From the NCBI RefSeq assembly GCF_012641435.1, contig NZ_JABAIJ010000012.1, forward strand, positions 106,030-170,029: a stretch of 64,000 nucleotides of DNA. The letters run 5' to 3'. Positions 8,216 to 15,692 of this stretch are shown piece after piece (position 1 is the first letter of the stretch; each line of letters opens with the position of its first letter). The notes beneath the pieces were generated by a model that did not search any database, was not told the DNA's origin, and worked only from the letters and a program-made list of their open reading frames with translations. The position numbers and the translations under genes were made by a program. This DNA is from Rhizobium sp. P38BS-XIX. Lineage in GTDB: Bacteria; Pseudomonadota; Alphaproteobacteria; Rhizobiales; Rhizobiaceae.

Positions 8216-8650
8216 TCAGCGTTGGACAACGCGCAGGGAAGCAATTTCCGCGGGCCTGTCATCGATGATGGCGCTGATGGTCAACAGGCCGGGCTGACGC
8301 AATCTGAGCGGAGAAAAGATAAGACTGGCACCGATAACGATATTGATCGGAACGCCACCCCTCTCCACGTCGGATGACAGGTCTCGCTGCTCTTCGAGCT
8401 GGGACGATTCAAGTCGTTCCTCGAGAAGCGGCTGCCGATCTCCCGGGCCGACGCAACGCAGAACAATCGAGCGGTATGGCTCCGTCGCCAAGGTGATCAA
8501 ATTCACGTGGGCGCAGAACTTCGGCAGGGAAACGGGAAAATCGGGCAACGTCAGCACGCCGCTATAGACGCCGATGAAACTCAGCTTTTCGCCAATCTCG
8601 GTGCGAACATCGTCGCAAAAAATACAATATCCATAGCGCATCTGTTTCAT
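8216..8650 (-). CDS. DUF6941 family protein
   Basis: A 144-residue protein starting MKQMRYGYCIFCDDVR and continuing EIGEKLSFIGVYSG, which I recall as the DUF6941 pattern (function unknown). The rest looks like a beta-rich single domain. The ATG at 8650 overlaps the stop of the upstream XRE gene as ATGA, so the two are translationally coupled. A short CxxC-like pair (YCIFCDD) near the N-terminus could bind metal. It is the third gene of a toxin-like/XRE unit, suggesting a role tied to that module, but nothing shows what it does. Confidence 0.75.
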   Translation of the reverse strand: MKQMRYGYCIFCDDVRTEIGEKLSFIGVYSGVLTLPDFPVSLPKFCAHVNLITLATEPYRSIVLRCVGPGDRQPLLEERLESSQLEEQRDLSSDVERGGVPINIVIGASLIFSPLRLRQPGLLTISAIIDDRPAEIASLRVVQR

Positions 8651-9051
8651 TCGTCCCGATCGTTTTTGGTGCGGACAATAATCGTGCGGATTGCACGCGC
8701 GGAACTGCGAGAGGCGGTATCGCCGGAGCAAACTGGAGAGACGAACGCTCGTGTTTCCGGATCGGGAGGGGTTTTCTCCTCCCCCGAGCTGGGGTCGCGA
8801 AGCTCGACATGGATTTCCTTGTCAAGCGCCCAGGCCAGATCTGCGATCGACCTTAGCGGAAGCTCCCTTTGCCCGCAGAGATAACTGTTCAAATCCTTCC
8901 GGCTGACGCCGACCAATTCTGCGAGCTGCTGCTGTGTAACGCCTTTCTCCGTTCGTCTTTCCAGGATTGCGGCAACCAGGTCGCTGCGAACGTTCGCGAC
9001 AAAGCGGCTGGCTGCACGTGCACGCGCGCCTATCTCAAACCGAAATGACAT
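8647..9051 (-). CDS. XRE-type helix-turn-helix protein, putative antitoxin
   Basis: A 134-residue protein with a clear HTH near residues 35-75 (TEKGVTQQQLAELVGVSRKD, then LNSYLCGQRELPLRSIADLA). The C-terminal tail is low-complexity and basic. It overlaps the upstream RelE-like gene by 17 bases and the downstream DUF6941 gene by 4, so the three are one operon. Toxin first, HTH second is the HigBA order. It would bind its own promoter and neutralise the toxin if the pair is a real TA system. Confidence 0.82.
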   Translation of the reverse strand: MSFRFEIGARARAASRFVANVRSDLVAAILERRTEKGVTQQQLAELVGVSRKDLNSYLCGQRELPLRSIADLAWALDKEIHVELRDPSSGEEKTPPDPETRAFVSPVCSGDTASRSSARAIRTIIVRTKNDRDE

Positions 9052-9520
9052 CGTCCGGATTTACTCCCTCTACGCATAACGCATCCCCTACGCCAAGCTC
9101 ACGCCTCAGGCGGCGCACCTCCAGCCGATAGCCGCGGTAAAGATCGTGATCCTTCACATGATCGGCCCAATCTCCAAAAACCGCGACAAAGCAGTCGCGC
9201 ATTGGAAACCAGCCAAATATGCGCAGATCGACGGTCTTCAGCTCCCACACCGCATTTCGCTCGACCCGGATTGCTCTAAATTGCTTTGAATGTATGAGCG
9301 GCTTGCCCGACACAAATGTATAAAAAAGAAAATCCAACTGTTCGACTGGGCTGAGCACGGCGCCAAGCGATGACGGTTCATCTTTGCTGACGCGTTCGTT
9401 CAACCAGTTGACAAAGCTCGGCGTGGCAAAAAGCAGCCGTTTGGACGACTCCTTTCTTCCAAGCTGAATCTCAACTTTAACGATTGCTTCGGACGCTACG
9501 AGACTGTCAAACGGACCCAT
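9035..9520 (-). CDS. RelE/HigB-like putative toxin
   Basis: A 161-residue protein. The C-terminal half resembles RelE/Gp49-like toxins: VWELKTVDLRIFGWFPMRD near residue 95, then FVAVFGDWADHVKDHDLY and EVRRLRRELG. An N-terminal half of about 80 residues has no match I know, so the protein is longer than usual RelE toxins (90-120). I chose the ATG at 9520; a TTG nine bases upstream is the alternative. It shares an operon with an XRE protein and a DUF6941 protein. Function as an mRNA interferase is inferred from weak similarity and gene order. Confidence 0.6.
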   Translation of the reverse strand: MGPFDSLVASEAIVKVEIQLGRKESSKRLLFATPSFVNWLNERVSKDEPSSLGAVLSPVEQLDFLFYTFVSGKPLIHSKQFRAIRVERNAVWELKTVDLRIFGWFPMRDCFVAVFGDWADHVKDHDLYRGYRLEVRRLRRELGVGDALCVEGVNPDDVISV

Positions 9521-9726
9521 GACTGTCAACTAATCCATTCTCATGTAGCAAGCCTTCGACTGGGCTCCCCCAAGAGTAGCATGAATTGTGGCAAGAGTTG
9601 TTTGTATTGATTTGAACCTATCCAAGCTGAGTACTCTCCCTTTCCCGCGCGATTACATCGATAACTTGCTACTCATTTTGAGGTAATTGCCCTTTAGATC
9701 GATTACTCCCGTATCGTTGTTTTCGT

Positions 9727-9747
9727 CCGAACGGTTCTCTTGTTCGG
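9727..9747. promoter_or_regulatory. Inverted repeat in the curli operon leader region
   Basis: CCGAAC at 9727-9732 pairs with GTTCGG at 9742-9747 across 9 bases, about 80 bases before the curlin start. The whole 9521-9827 region has no gene and should hold the promoter of the curli operon. No CsgD-like regulator is encoded nearby, so the binding protein is unknown. AAGGAG at 9816-9821 is the ribosome-binding site of the curlin gene. Confidence 0.35.
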
Positions 9748-9827
9748 CCGCCCGTCGAGAGCTTATCAAAATGCTTGAGGGCGGTGAATAGTCGCTTGCC
9801 CCGCGATGGAGAACTAAGGAGAATCAC

Positions 9828-10889
9828 ATGAGGACGATCGGAGCGCTCGCCTTTTTGCTCGCAAGCACGTCTTTGACGCTTGCAGGCCCGGTGGAAAATG
9901 ACTCGTTCATCGGTCAGATGGGCGCGTTTAATAACGCATTCGTCAGCCAGGCCACTGGCAACAACGAAGCACTGACCCTTCAGGGCGGCGTCGGCAATTT
10001 TGCCGTTACCCGTCAGGACAAGGCAAAGTCCAACACCTCTGACATCTTGCAGTTTGGCACCGGCAACTTCGCGACTGCCAATCAGAAGGGCAAGACCAAC
10101 GATCAGAGCACCCTGCAGGTCGGTGCTTTCAACACCGCTACGACCATGCAGCGTGATGGCGCGAAGAACGCGTCGACGATCAGCCAGTTCGGCTTCGGCA
10201 ACGGCGCGATGGTCGATCAGTCCAAGGGCGACAACTCGCAGGATACGCTGCAGGTTGGCGGCCTGAACTTCGCATCGATCAACCAGACCGATGGCTCGCA
10301 CGGCTCCAACACCTCGAGCACCATGCAGTTTGGTTGGGGCAACGATGCCTTCGTGAACCAGGACGGCGGCCGCAACGACCAGACGACGCTGCAGGTCGGC
10401 AGGGGTAATTTCGCCTCTACCTCGCAGTCCGACGTCATCGGGCACAATGGCAATGACTCCTCTACGACCCAATTCGGGTGGGGAAACATGTCCTTTGCCC
10501 GTCAGGCCGGCGGCAACAACTCTCAGGATACGTTCCAGGCGGGCGGACGTAACTTCGCCACCACACGCCAGCTCTCGTTCATCGGTTCGAACGAATCCAG
10601 TACCGCGCAATTCGGTATCGGCAATACGGCCATGACGGCCCAGATCGCCAACCCGCTCGGCTCCAACGATTCTCTGATCGTTCAGGCCGGCTATCAAAAT
10701 ACGGCGATCGCGTCGCAGTCCGGCGTCCAGACCTCGTGGCCAGTTGGTGGTTCCAACCTTCAGCGAACCATTCAGATCGGCAGCGGAAACTATGCTCTCA
10801 CCTCGCAGACCAGTTCCAGCGGGCTGTCGAATACGTCGGTGACCGCACAGTTCGGCTACAGAAACACCGCCATTGCAATCCAGCACTAA
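9828..10889 (+). CDS. csgA: Curlin-repeat major subunit (CsgA-like functional amyloid)
   Basis: A secreted 353-residue protein with an N-terminal signal peptide (MRTIGALAFLLASTSLTLAG). I count 14 copies of the curlin strand motif Q-x-G-x-x-N-x-A-x-x-x-Q, for example ILQFGTGNFATANQ and TLQVGAFNTATTMQ, spaced about 24 residues, with QFG-type and QVG-type strands tending to alternate. E. coli CsgA has five repeats in 151 residues, so this is an unusually long amyloid subunit. It should be exported unfolded through CsgG and polymerise on the cell surface. An AAGGAG site precedes the ATG. The genes downstream (CsgH, minor curlin, CsgF, CsgG) confirm the assignment. Confidence 0.93.
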   Translation: MRTIGALAFLLASTSLTLAGPVENDSFIGQMGAFNNAFVSQATGNNEALTLQGGVGNFAVTRQDKAKSNTSDILQFGTGNFATANQKGKTNDQSTLQVGAFNTATTMQRDGAKNASTISQFGFGNGAMVDQSKGDNSQDTLQVGGLNFASINQTDGSHGSNTSSTMQFGWGNDAFVNQDGGRNDQTTLQVGRGNFASTSQSDVIGHNGNDSSTTQFGWGNMSFARQAGGNNSQDTFQAGGRNFATTRQLSFIGSNESSTAQFGIGNTAMTAQIANPLGSNDSLIVQAGYQNTAIASQSGVQTSWPVGGSNLQRTIQIGSGNYALTSQTSSSGLSNTSVTAQFGYRNTAIAIQH

Positions 10890-10912
10890 GCGAGACGAGG
10901 AGGCGAACTGAA

Positions 10913-11341
10913 ATGTCCGCCTCCTCCTTCATTGCGGCCGAGCGTCTCAAGTCACCGAGAGATCGTCGCAAGATACGCGCATTCGTCAGCCTGTCGAAAT
11001 CTCTAGCCCTTCTGAGCTTTTTCTTCTCGTGCGTCCTGCCGGCAGCATCTCGAGCGCAGGTGGAGTGCGTGATCTCAACGAGCATGCGGGAACAGTTTCT
11101 TGTCGTGAAGGCAATTGCGATGTCACCTACGGCAATGTCGGGAACATACAGGCTGATGCTCGTAAGACAGGGAGCCGGCGGTATGAGCCAAAGCATTCAG
11201 CAGGGCAAATTCGACTATCAACCAGGGTCCGACGGGCTACTCAGCACAACAATCGTCAATCTGGCGAATAAGACACAAGTAAGTGCAACGCTATTGATCG
11301 AAACGGATCGAGGTACGTCACAATGCGGATTACCAAAATGA
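10913..11341 (+). CDS. csgH: CsgH-like curli assembly chaperone / amyloid inhibitor
   Basis: A 142-residue secreted protein. After a basic N-terminus and hydrophobic segment ending near SRAQVEC, the mature domain of about 90 residues has two cysteines (VECVIST and the final SQCGLPK) and the pattern AMSGTYRLML, SQSIQQGKFDY. This matches the small immunoglobulin-fold CsgH/CsgC family that keeps curlin from forming amyloid in the periplasm. The gene lies 23 bases after the curlin gene and its stop overlaps the next start as ATGA. The N-terminal extension of about 30 residues before the signal core is unusual; a later start is possible. Confidence 0.8.
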   Translation: MSASSFIAAERLKSPRDRRKIRAFVSLSKSLALLSFFFSCVLPAASRAQVECVISTSMREQFLVVKAIAMSPTAMSGTYRLMLVRQGAGGMSQSIQQGKFDYQPGSDGLLSTTIVNLANKTQVSATLLIETDRGTSQCGLPK

Positions 11342-11850
11342 AACGGATGATCCAATCGAAGTTGGCTGCAAGCGCCGCCATTGCGATCGCGGTAATGACT
11401 TTGCCGATGGCAAGCGAATGCTACGCCGAGAGCGCTTACATCGCGCAGGTCCCAGTTACGGTCACCACTACGCTGACATTCGGCAACGGCATGACGCAGC
11501 AGCAGCCGGATCAATATCGCCCTTCATCGCATTCCATGCCGGTTAATATTGCCGGCCTGCCGGAAGCATCGGCAATGGTCCGCGGAAACAATCTGTCACA
11601 GACGATGGAAATCGGCATGCGCAACAGCGTGTATCACCTTCAGTCCGGCGGCAACAATATTTCGACCGCGGGCGTGATCGGCAATTACGGCAATGTGAAT
11701 GTCCTCCAGTCCGGCAATAATCTCAGATCAAACGTCCTGTTGCTGAATGGAGCGGGATTGAACGTCAGTGTTCTTCAGCCAGCAGGATCGGCACCGGTCA
11801 ATGTCTTGATCGCGCGATTGCCGAATGGTGCGTTGCTTATCAAGCGTTGA
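11338..11850 (+). CDS. csgB: Minor curlin subunit (CsgB-like nucleator)
   Basis: A 170-residue secreted protein with a signal peptide (MKRMIQSKLAASAAIAIAV...CYA). The C-terminal 90 residues contain curlin-like strands: QTMEIGMRNSVYHLQ, GVIGNYGNVNVLQSGNN and LNGAGLNVSVLQ. It ends ALLIKR, a basic tail like that of E. coli CsgB, which anchors the nucleator. The start is the ATG overlapping the CsgH stop (ATGA); an in-frame ATG 15 bases upstream is possible. It should nucleate the CsgA-like fibre at the outer membrane. Confidence 0.8.
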   Translation: MKRMIQSKLAASAAIAIAVMTLPMASECYAESAYIAQVPVTVTTTLTFGNGMTQQQPDQYRPSSHSMPVNIAGLPEASAMVRGNNLSQTMEIGMRNSVYHLQSGGNNISTAGVIGNYGNVNVLQSGNNLRSNVLLLNGAGLNVSVLQPAGSAPVNVLIARLPNGALLIKR

Positions 11851-11893
11851 GTAGACGCTGCGGCGTCTGAAACAGAGAGGGAGAAGAATTGTA

Positions 11894-12202
11894 ATGATCG
11901 TACGTGTGACAATGATCGCAGCCGGTATGGCTGCCATGACGGCGATGTCGGCGATAGCAGGGCAATTGGTCTATCAGCCGACGAACCCGACATTTGGCGG
12001 CAATGCGCTGAATGGCTCGTTCCTGCTGTCTACGGCACAGACACAGGGTGCCGGCGTGAAATCCGGCCAGCAGCAGACTCCGGATCTTTCCGGTCTCGAC
12101 AACGCTCTCAGCAATCTCGGAAACACAAATCAAGGCGCCGGCTCGGGCGGAGCAGCGCCGGTGATTGTGATCCAGAGCGGTCAGGTACCCACTACACCCT
12201 AA
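11894..12202 (+). CDS. csgF: CsgF curli assembly factor
   Basis: A 102-residue secreted protein whose mature N-terminus GQLVYQPTNPTFGGNALNG follows the CsgF hallmark sequence almost exactly; that stretch inserts into the CsgG pore and forms its second constriction. The remaining part is short and Gln/Gly-rich. It sits between the minor curlin and CsgG, as expected. CsgF couples secretion to nucleation at the cell surface. Confidence 0.93.
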   Translation: MIVRVTMIAAGMAAMTAMSAIAGQLVYQPTNPTFGGNALNGSFLLSTAQTQGAGVKSGQQQTPDLSGLDNALSNLGNTNQGAGSGGAAPVIVIQSGQVPTTP

Positions 12203-12245
12203 GCCGGATTGTTTGCGTCACTATTGTAATTTCGGGGGGATGTTG

Positions 12246-13226
12246 ATGTCACGAATTGGTTTTCCTGTCGCAGCCGTCTTGTGCGGACTGGGTCTCGGGG
12301 GCTGTGCTGCCGCGGGCAGTAGTCTCGATCCCATGAGCACACCGGCTACGCTTATGCCCGCCACAAAAACGGGTGTTGCATTGGAGAGTCTGCCGCAGCC
12401 AAGGCAAAAGCTTGATGTGGCGGTTTACTCATTTCCAGATCTGACCGGGCAAAATAAGCCGAACGAAAACTTCGCTGAATTTTCCCGTGCTCTGACCCAG
12501 GGCGGCGCGCAGATGCTGACCGACGTTCTGACCAAGGCCGGCAACGGCGATTGGTTCAATGTCGTCGAGCGCACCGATCTGCAGTCGCTCTTGCAGGAGC
12601 GGCAGATCATCCAGAACACGCGCGCCGCAGTTTATGGCGCAAAATCCGGAGGCATGCCGCCGCTGCGCTTTGCAGGCGTTCTGCTCGACGGCGGCATCAT
12701 AGGTTACGATTCAAACGAAACCACCGGCGGCCTGGGTGCGAACTATCTTGGCATCGGCGGGAACACCCAGTATCGCAAGGATATCGTCACCGTATCCCTG
12801 CGCGCCGTCAGCGTCAGCACCGGCCGCGTTCTGGCCTCGGTGACGACAACCAAGACCATCTACTCCGTTCAACTGCAGGGTTCGGCATTCCGCTTCGTCG
12901 GTGTCGACCAGCTGCTGCAGATCGAAGGAGGCATCACCCGGAACGCTCCGACGACGCTTGGCGTCCAGGAAGGCATACAGCTCGCGGTCTATTCCCTTAT
13001 CTTCGAGGGCGTGAAGAACGGCCTGTGGGAGTTTAGAGATCCGAGCGCCGGCGCCACGTTCATGCGCTACCTTCAGGAGCATCAAAGGGCCATGACGTAC
13101 AAGCTGGATGCCAACGGCAGGCCGATCGCGCCGGCCGTCGACCCCCAGCAGGTCAGCTCCACCACACCCGTCGTTGATACCGCGCCTAAACCTGTAGCAG
13201 TCGTCGACAAATCGAAGAGCTCATGA
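12246..13226 (+). CDS. csgG: CsgG curli secretion pore lipoprotein
   Basis: A 326-residue outer-membrane lipoprotein with a lipobox (GLGLGGC near residue 17). CsgG core motifs are present: DVAVYSFPDLTGQNKPN, VVERTDLQSLLQERQIIQ, FAGVLLDGGIIGYDSN, RKDIVTVSLRAVSVSTGRVL and the late ALxEGIQLAVYSLI-like helix. Nine subunits form the curli secretion channel. The C-terminal 50 residues are a proline-rich extension not present in E. coli. The ATG at 12246 gives the best signal peptide; 12240 is possible. No csgE or csgD gene is found in the window. Confidence 0.95.
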   Translation: MSRIGFPVAAVLCGLGLGGCAAAGSSLDPMSTPATLMPATKTGVALESLPQPRQKLDVAVYSFPDLTGQNKPNENFAEFSRALTQGGAQMLTDVLTKAGNGDWFNVVERTDLQSLLQERQIIQNTRAAVYGAKSGGMPPLRFAGVLLDGGIIGYDSNETTGGLGANYLGIGGNTQYRKDIVTVSLRAVSVSTGRVLASVTTTKTIYSVQLQGSAFRFVGVDQLLQIEGGITRNAPTTLGVQEGIQLAVYSLIFEGVKNGLWEFRDPSAGATFMRYLQEHQRAMTYKLDANGRPIAPAVDPQQVSSTTPVVDTAPKPVAVVDKSKSS

Positions 13227-13231
13227 AAACG

Positions 13232-13531
13232 CTATCGATGTTGGATCATCTTCCGGCAGATATCGGACTGGGCGTTTTCCGGTCCGCAGCTGACAGCTCT
13301 GTTTTGCGTGCTGTCGCTGGCGTTTGCCTTGGGCAGGGACTTGGCGGTCGGCGCCTTCCCAAGGTTGTCTTTCCTTCCAATCGGGAGACGTCCCTTCACC
13401 TGCGGGATGGTGGTCTCCGAAAAGCCGGCGCGACGGATCGCGGGCTGATCGATAGCAAAGGCCTCAACGGAGACGAGCGTAGTCGCCAGCGTGACAAGGA
13501 TGACTGTGAGGATTTGATTGCGATGTGCCAT
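13232..13531 (-). CDS. Small secreted orphan protein
   Basis: A 99-residue protein with a signal peptide (MAHRNQILTVILVTLATTLVSVEAFA) and a short basic, low-complexity mature part with two cysteines in SCGPENAQSDIC. It is convergent with csgG, the two stops being 5 bases apart. I do not recognise the family. Its position beside the curli operon hints at a surface or matrix role, without proof. Confidence 0.55.
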   Translation of the reverse strand: MAHRNQILTVILVTLATTLVSVEAFAIDQPAIRRAGFSETTIPQVKGRLPIGRKDNLGKAPTAKSLPKANASDSTQNRAVSCGPENAQSDICRKMIQHR

Positions 13532-13646
13532 TTCGATGTTGTCCTCAAAGATCATGAGAGTGAACTGATATTCAGCCATGGTTCCGTATGTCGCGAAGCT
13601 TCAAACTCATACGAAAGCGTGGCTTGACTGTGGTTGCTAACGCTAT

Positions 13647-13988
13647 TCAGCGCCCGACCGTTCCCTGGCCGACGGTTGGCAGCTGGTTGTCTGCAGGCGC
13701 TGGAGCCGCCCGCTCGGTGACGCCGCTGCCGACATTGGGAAAGATACTGGTTACCAAAGGCCCCGGCGCGCGATCACGCACCAAATGCTTTGGTCTTTGC
13801 AGGTTTCCGCGTCGCTGCGTCGGCCGTTCAGGCGCTCCCATCACAGCGGTTTCGGGAAGTTGCTCGATAAATGCCGGATTCGTTCCCGTCGGAGGAGTTT
13901 GCTGCATATAGCTTTCACCAAACACCGCGCCGCCGCTGAACGAAAGCATGGTAGCGAGCGAATATCCTGCGAGAATCAATGATGACAT
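13647..13988 (-). CDS. Secreted proline-rich orphan protein
   Basis: A 113-residue protein with a hydrophobic N-terminal signal (MSSLILAGYSLATMLSFSGG) and a proline-, glycine- and arginine-rich mature part (QQTPPTGTNPAF, ERPTQRRGNLQRP). No known domain is seen. An upstream ATG would extend it by 10 residues. A TATTGTTCATT motif lies 28 bases before the ATG, mirrored before the divergent IalB gene, so the two may be co-regulated. Confidence 0.5.
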   Translation of the reverse strand: MSSLILAGYSLATMLSFSGGAVFGESYMQQTPPTGTNPAFIEQLPETAVMGAPERPTQRRGNLQRPKHLVRDRAPGPLVTSIFPNVGSGVTERAAPAPADNQLPTVGQGTVGR

Positions 13989-14013
13989 CAGAATTTTCCC
14001 AGTTTTCACAAAT

Positions 14014-14124
14014 AACAATGAACAATATTATCTACAATTTCCGCGTGAAAACGCAGATTATTACAGATATAATCTTCTTATAGTTTTAAATTCTCCGTAA
14101 CTCTATTCGACATTATTGTTCATT
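14014..14124. promoter_or_regulatory. AT-rich divergent promoter with mirrored TATTGTTCATT motifs
   Basis: AATGAACAATA at 14017-14027 and TATTGTTCATT at 14114-14124 are perfect inverted copies. Read toward each gene, each lies upstream of a start codon: 28 bases before 13988 and 36 before 14161. The region is far more AT-rich than its surroundings. This looks like one regulator's site serving two divergent genes. Confidence 0.4.
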
Positions 14125-14160
14125 CATTGTAAAATTGCAAACTAAATTGTGGAGGGATGT

Positions 14161-14820
14161 ATGCGTTTATCTTGGAAATTGGCGACATGCGGCGCAGTTA
14201 TTCTGCTTTCGCAGGCCGCTGTGACACTGGTGTTCGGGGCGGATAATGAGACCACCAAGCCGCAATCCGATCCTCCCAAAGTGGCGACAGAGCCAAACAA
14301 AACCGAACCAAACAAAACCGAACCAAACAACGAGGCCCCTGCGGTTAGCGGGTCGAGCACGGCACCAAATGCTCTCCCTGCCGGGGCTCAGATCAAAGAG
14401 CAGAAATTTGCTTCATGGACACTGCAATGCAGTAGCGACAAGGCATTGAAGCCGCCGTGCCAGATCGTGTACCGGCTGGCGTCACCGGATGACAAGCAGG
14501 TGTATATGGTGATCAGCATGGCGCGCTCCGCTGATAGCAAAGTTGGGATGCAAATGGCTCTCCCGCTTGGTTTTTCGGTTCAAGGCGGTGTGAAGATCGG
14601 ATTTGGCGCGAAGTATTCGACGATGGCAAAGATATCCCGGTGCACGACACAGGGGTGCCTCGTCGAAGGTGTATGCCCACCCGGAATGCTCGAAGCTTTG
14701 CTGAAAGAGAAAACGGGGAAAGTCACGATCCGGATGATGCAGGGAAATACAGCCGACTTACCCGTCTCGCTGGACGGTTTTGGCGCAGCCTACCAGGCTA
14801 TGCTGGCGAATGCCGGATGA
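14161..14820 (+). CDS. Invasion-associated locus B (IalB) family protein
   Basis: A 219-residue exported protein: signal peptide, then a low-complexity spacer with the 15-base repeat that encodes EPNKT twice and a third partial copy, then the IalB domain from about residue 80 (FASWTLQCSS, CQIVYRL, KISRCTTQGCLVEGVC). Cysteines in LQCSS/PPCQIV and RCTTQGC/GVC are the family's disulfide pairs. IalB proteins are periplasmic or outer-membrane associated; outside Bartonella their role is unclear. GGAGG 6 bases before the ATG at 14161 fixes the start. Confidence 0.85.
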   Translation: MRLSWKLATCGAVILLSQAAVTLVFGADNETTKPQSDPPKVATEPNKTEPNKTEPNNEAPAVSGSSTAPNALPAGAQIKEQKFASWTLQCSSDKALKPPCQIVYRLASPDDKQVYMVISMARSADSKVGMQMALPLGFSVQGGVKIGFGAKYSTMAKISRCTTQGCLVEGVCPPGMLEALLKEKTGKVTIRMMQGNTADLPVSLDGFGAAYQAMLANAG

Positions 14821-14891
14821 TCGGAGCCTATGGGGATCCGATCGAAGGCTGATCGCTGCGGTGGAAAAAGGCGGAATGCCGGCAACAACAC

Positions 14892-15617
14892 CTACGTTGC
14901 GAGAAATCCGCCGTCGACGTTCAAGACGGCTCCGGTCATCATGTCGGTATCCGACGACAACAGCATGATAACCACCTTCGCGACGTCATCGACCTCGGCA
15001 AAACGGCCGATGGGATGGCGCGCCATCATCGGTTCGGATTTGGCCGGATCGCTCCAGGCTCTGAATGCAAGTTCGGTCAATGTAATGGTAGGCGCCACTG
15101 CATTCACACGGATGCGATGCGGCCCCAATTCCTTGGCGAGAACACGGGTTGCCCCTTCCAACCCGGCCTTTGAGGCCGCGTAGCAAAGATGCTCAGGAAA
15201 GCCGCGATGGCCGGCAATCGAGGTGATGTTGACGATTGCGCCGCCGCCGCCGGCCGCCACGCGAGCACGTGCGAATTCCTGGCAGGTGATGAGGGCTGCA
15301 CGCAGGTTGATGCCCATCACGGCTTCATAGCCATCCTCCGTCATATCAAGGCTCGATTCCAGCACGTTGATCCCGGCGCTGTTGATCAGGAAATCGGCTG
15401 TTCCCGCTTCTTTCATCGCGGCGCGCGTCGCGGCCACATCGGCGAGGTCGACGACGATCGAACGACCACCAATCTTGGCGCGCAAGCCCTCCAGATCCGA
15501 CGCGGTCCGGCTGAGGGCGATCACTTCGGCTCCCCGCTCCGCCATGATCTTCGCACAGGCACGACCGATTCCCTTGCCTGCGCCAGTGACGATGACGGAT
15601 TTACCGGCAAACTGCAT
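14892..15617 (-). CDS. SDR family oxidoreductase (L-xylulose/carbonyl reductase type)
   Basis: A 241-residue classical SDR: TGAGKGIGRACAKIM at residues 10-24, LINSAGI (NNAG equivalent) near 82, catalytic Ser in NITSIAG, YAASK near 150 and the NVDGG end. The short lineage with a VDLAD segment after the second strand resembles L-xylulose/dicarbonyl reductases. GGAGGAG precedes the ATG at 15617, discarding a longer frame to 15653. It is a single gene, 75 bases from the MscS gene on the same strand. The substrate is not determinable. Confidence 0.87.
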   Translation of the reverse strand: MQFAGKSVIVTGAGKGIGRACAKIMAERGAEVIALSRTASDLEGLRAKIGGRSIVVDLADVAATRAAMKEAGTADFLINSAGINVLESSLDMTEDGYEAVMGINLRAALITCQEFARARVAAGGGGAIVNITSIAGHRGFPEHLCYAASKAGLEGATRVLAKELGPHRIRVNAVAPTITLTELAFRAWSDPAKSEPMMARHPIGRFAEVDDVAKVVIMLLSSDTDMMTGAVLNVDGGFLAT

Positions 15618-15692
15618 ATCTCTTCTCCTCCCGAAGCCTAAGGCTTTCAACAACTAGGACAAAGCTTCCGAAAGCGAAAGCTTTGAACGGCA

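Noticed and set aside
9669..10886. A 405-residue reading frame antisense to the curlin gene
   Set aside because: It is an antisense shadow of the repetitive, GC-biased curlin gene; no domain, no ribosome-binding site, and the repeats explain the open frame.
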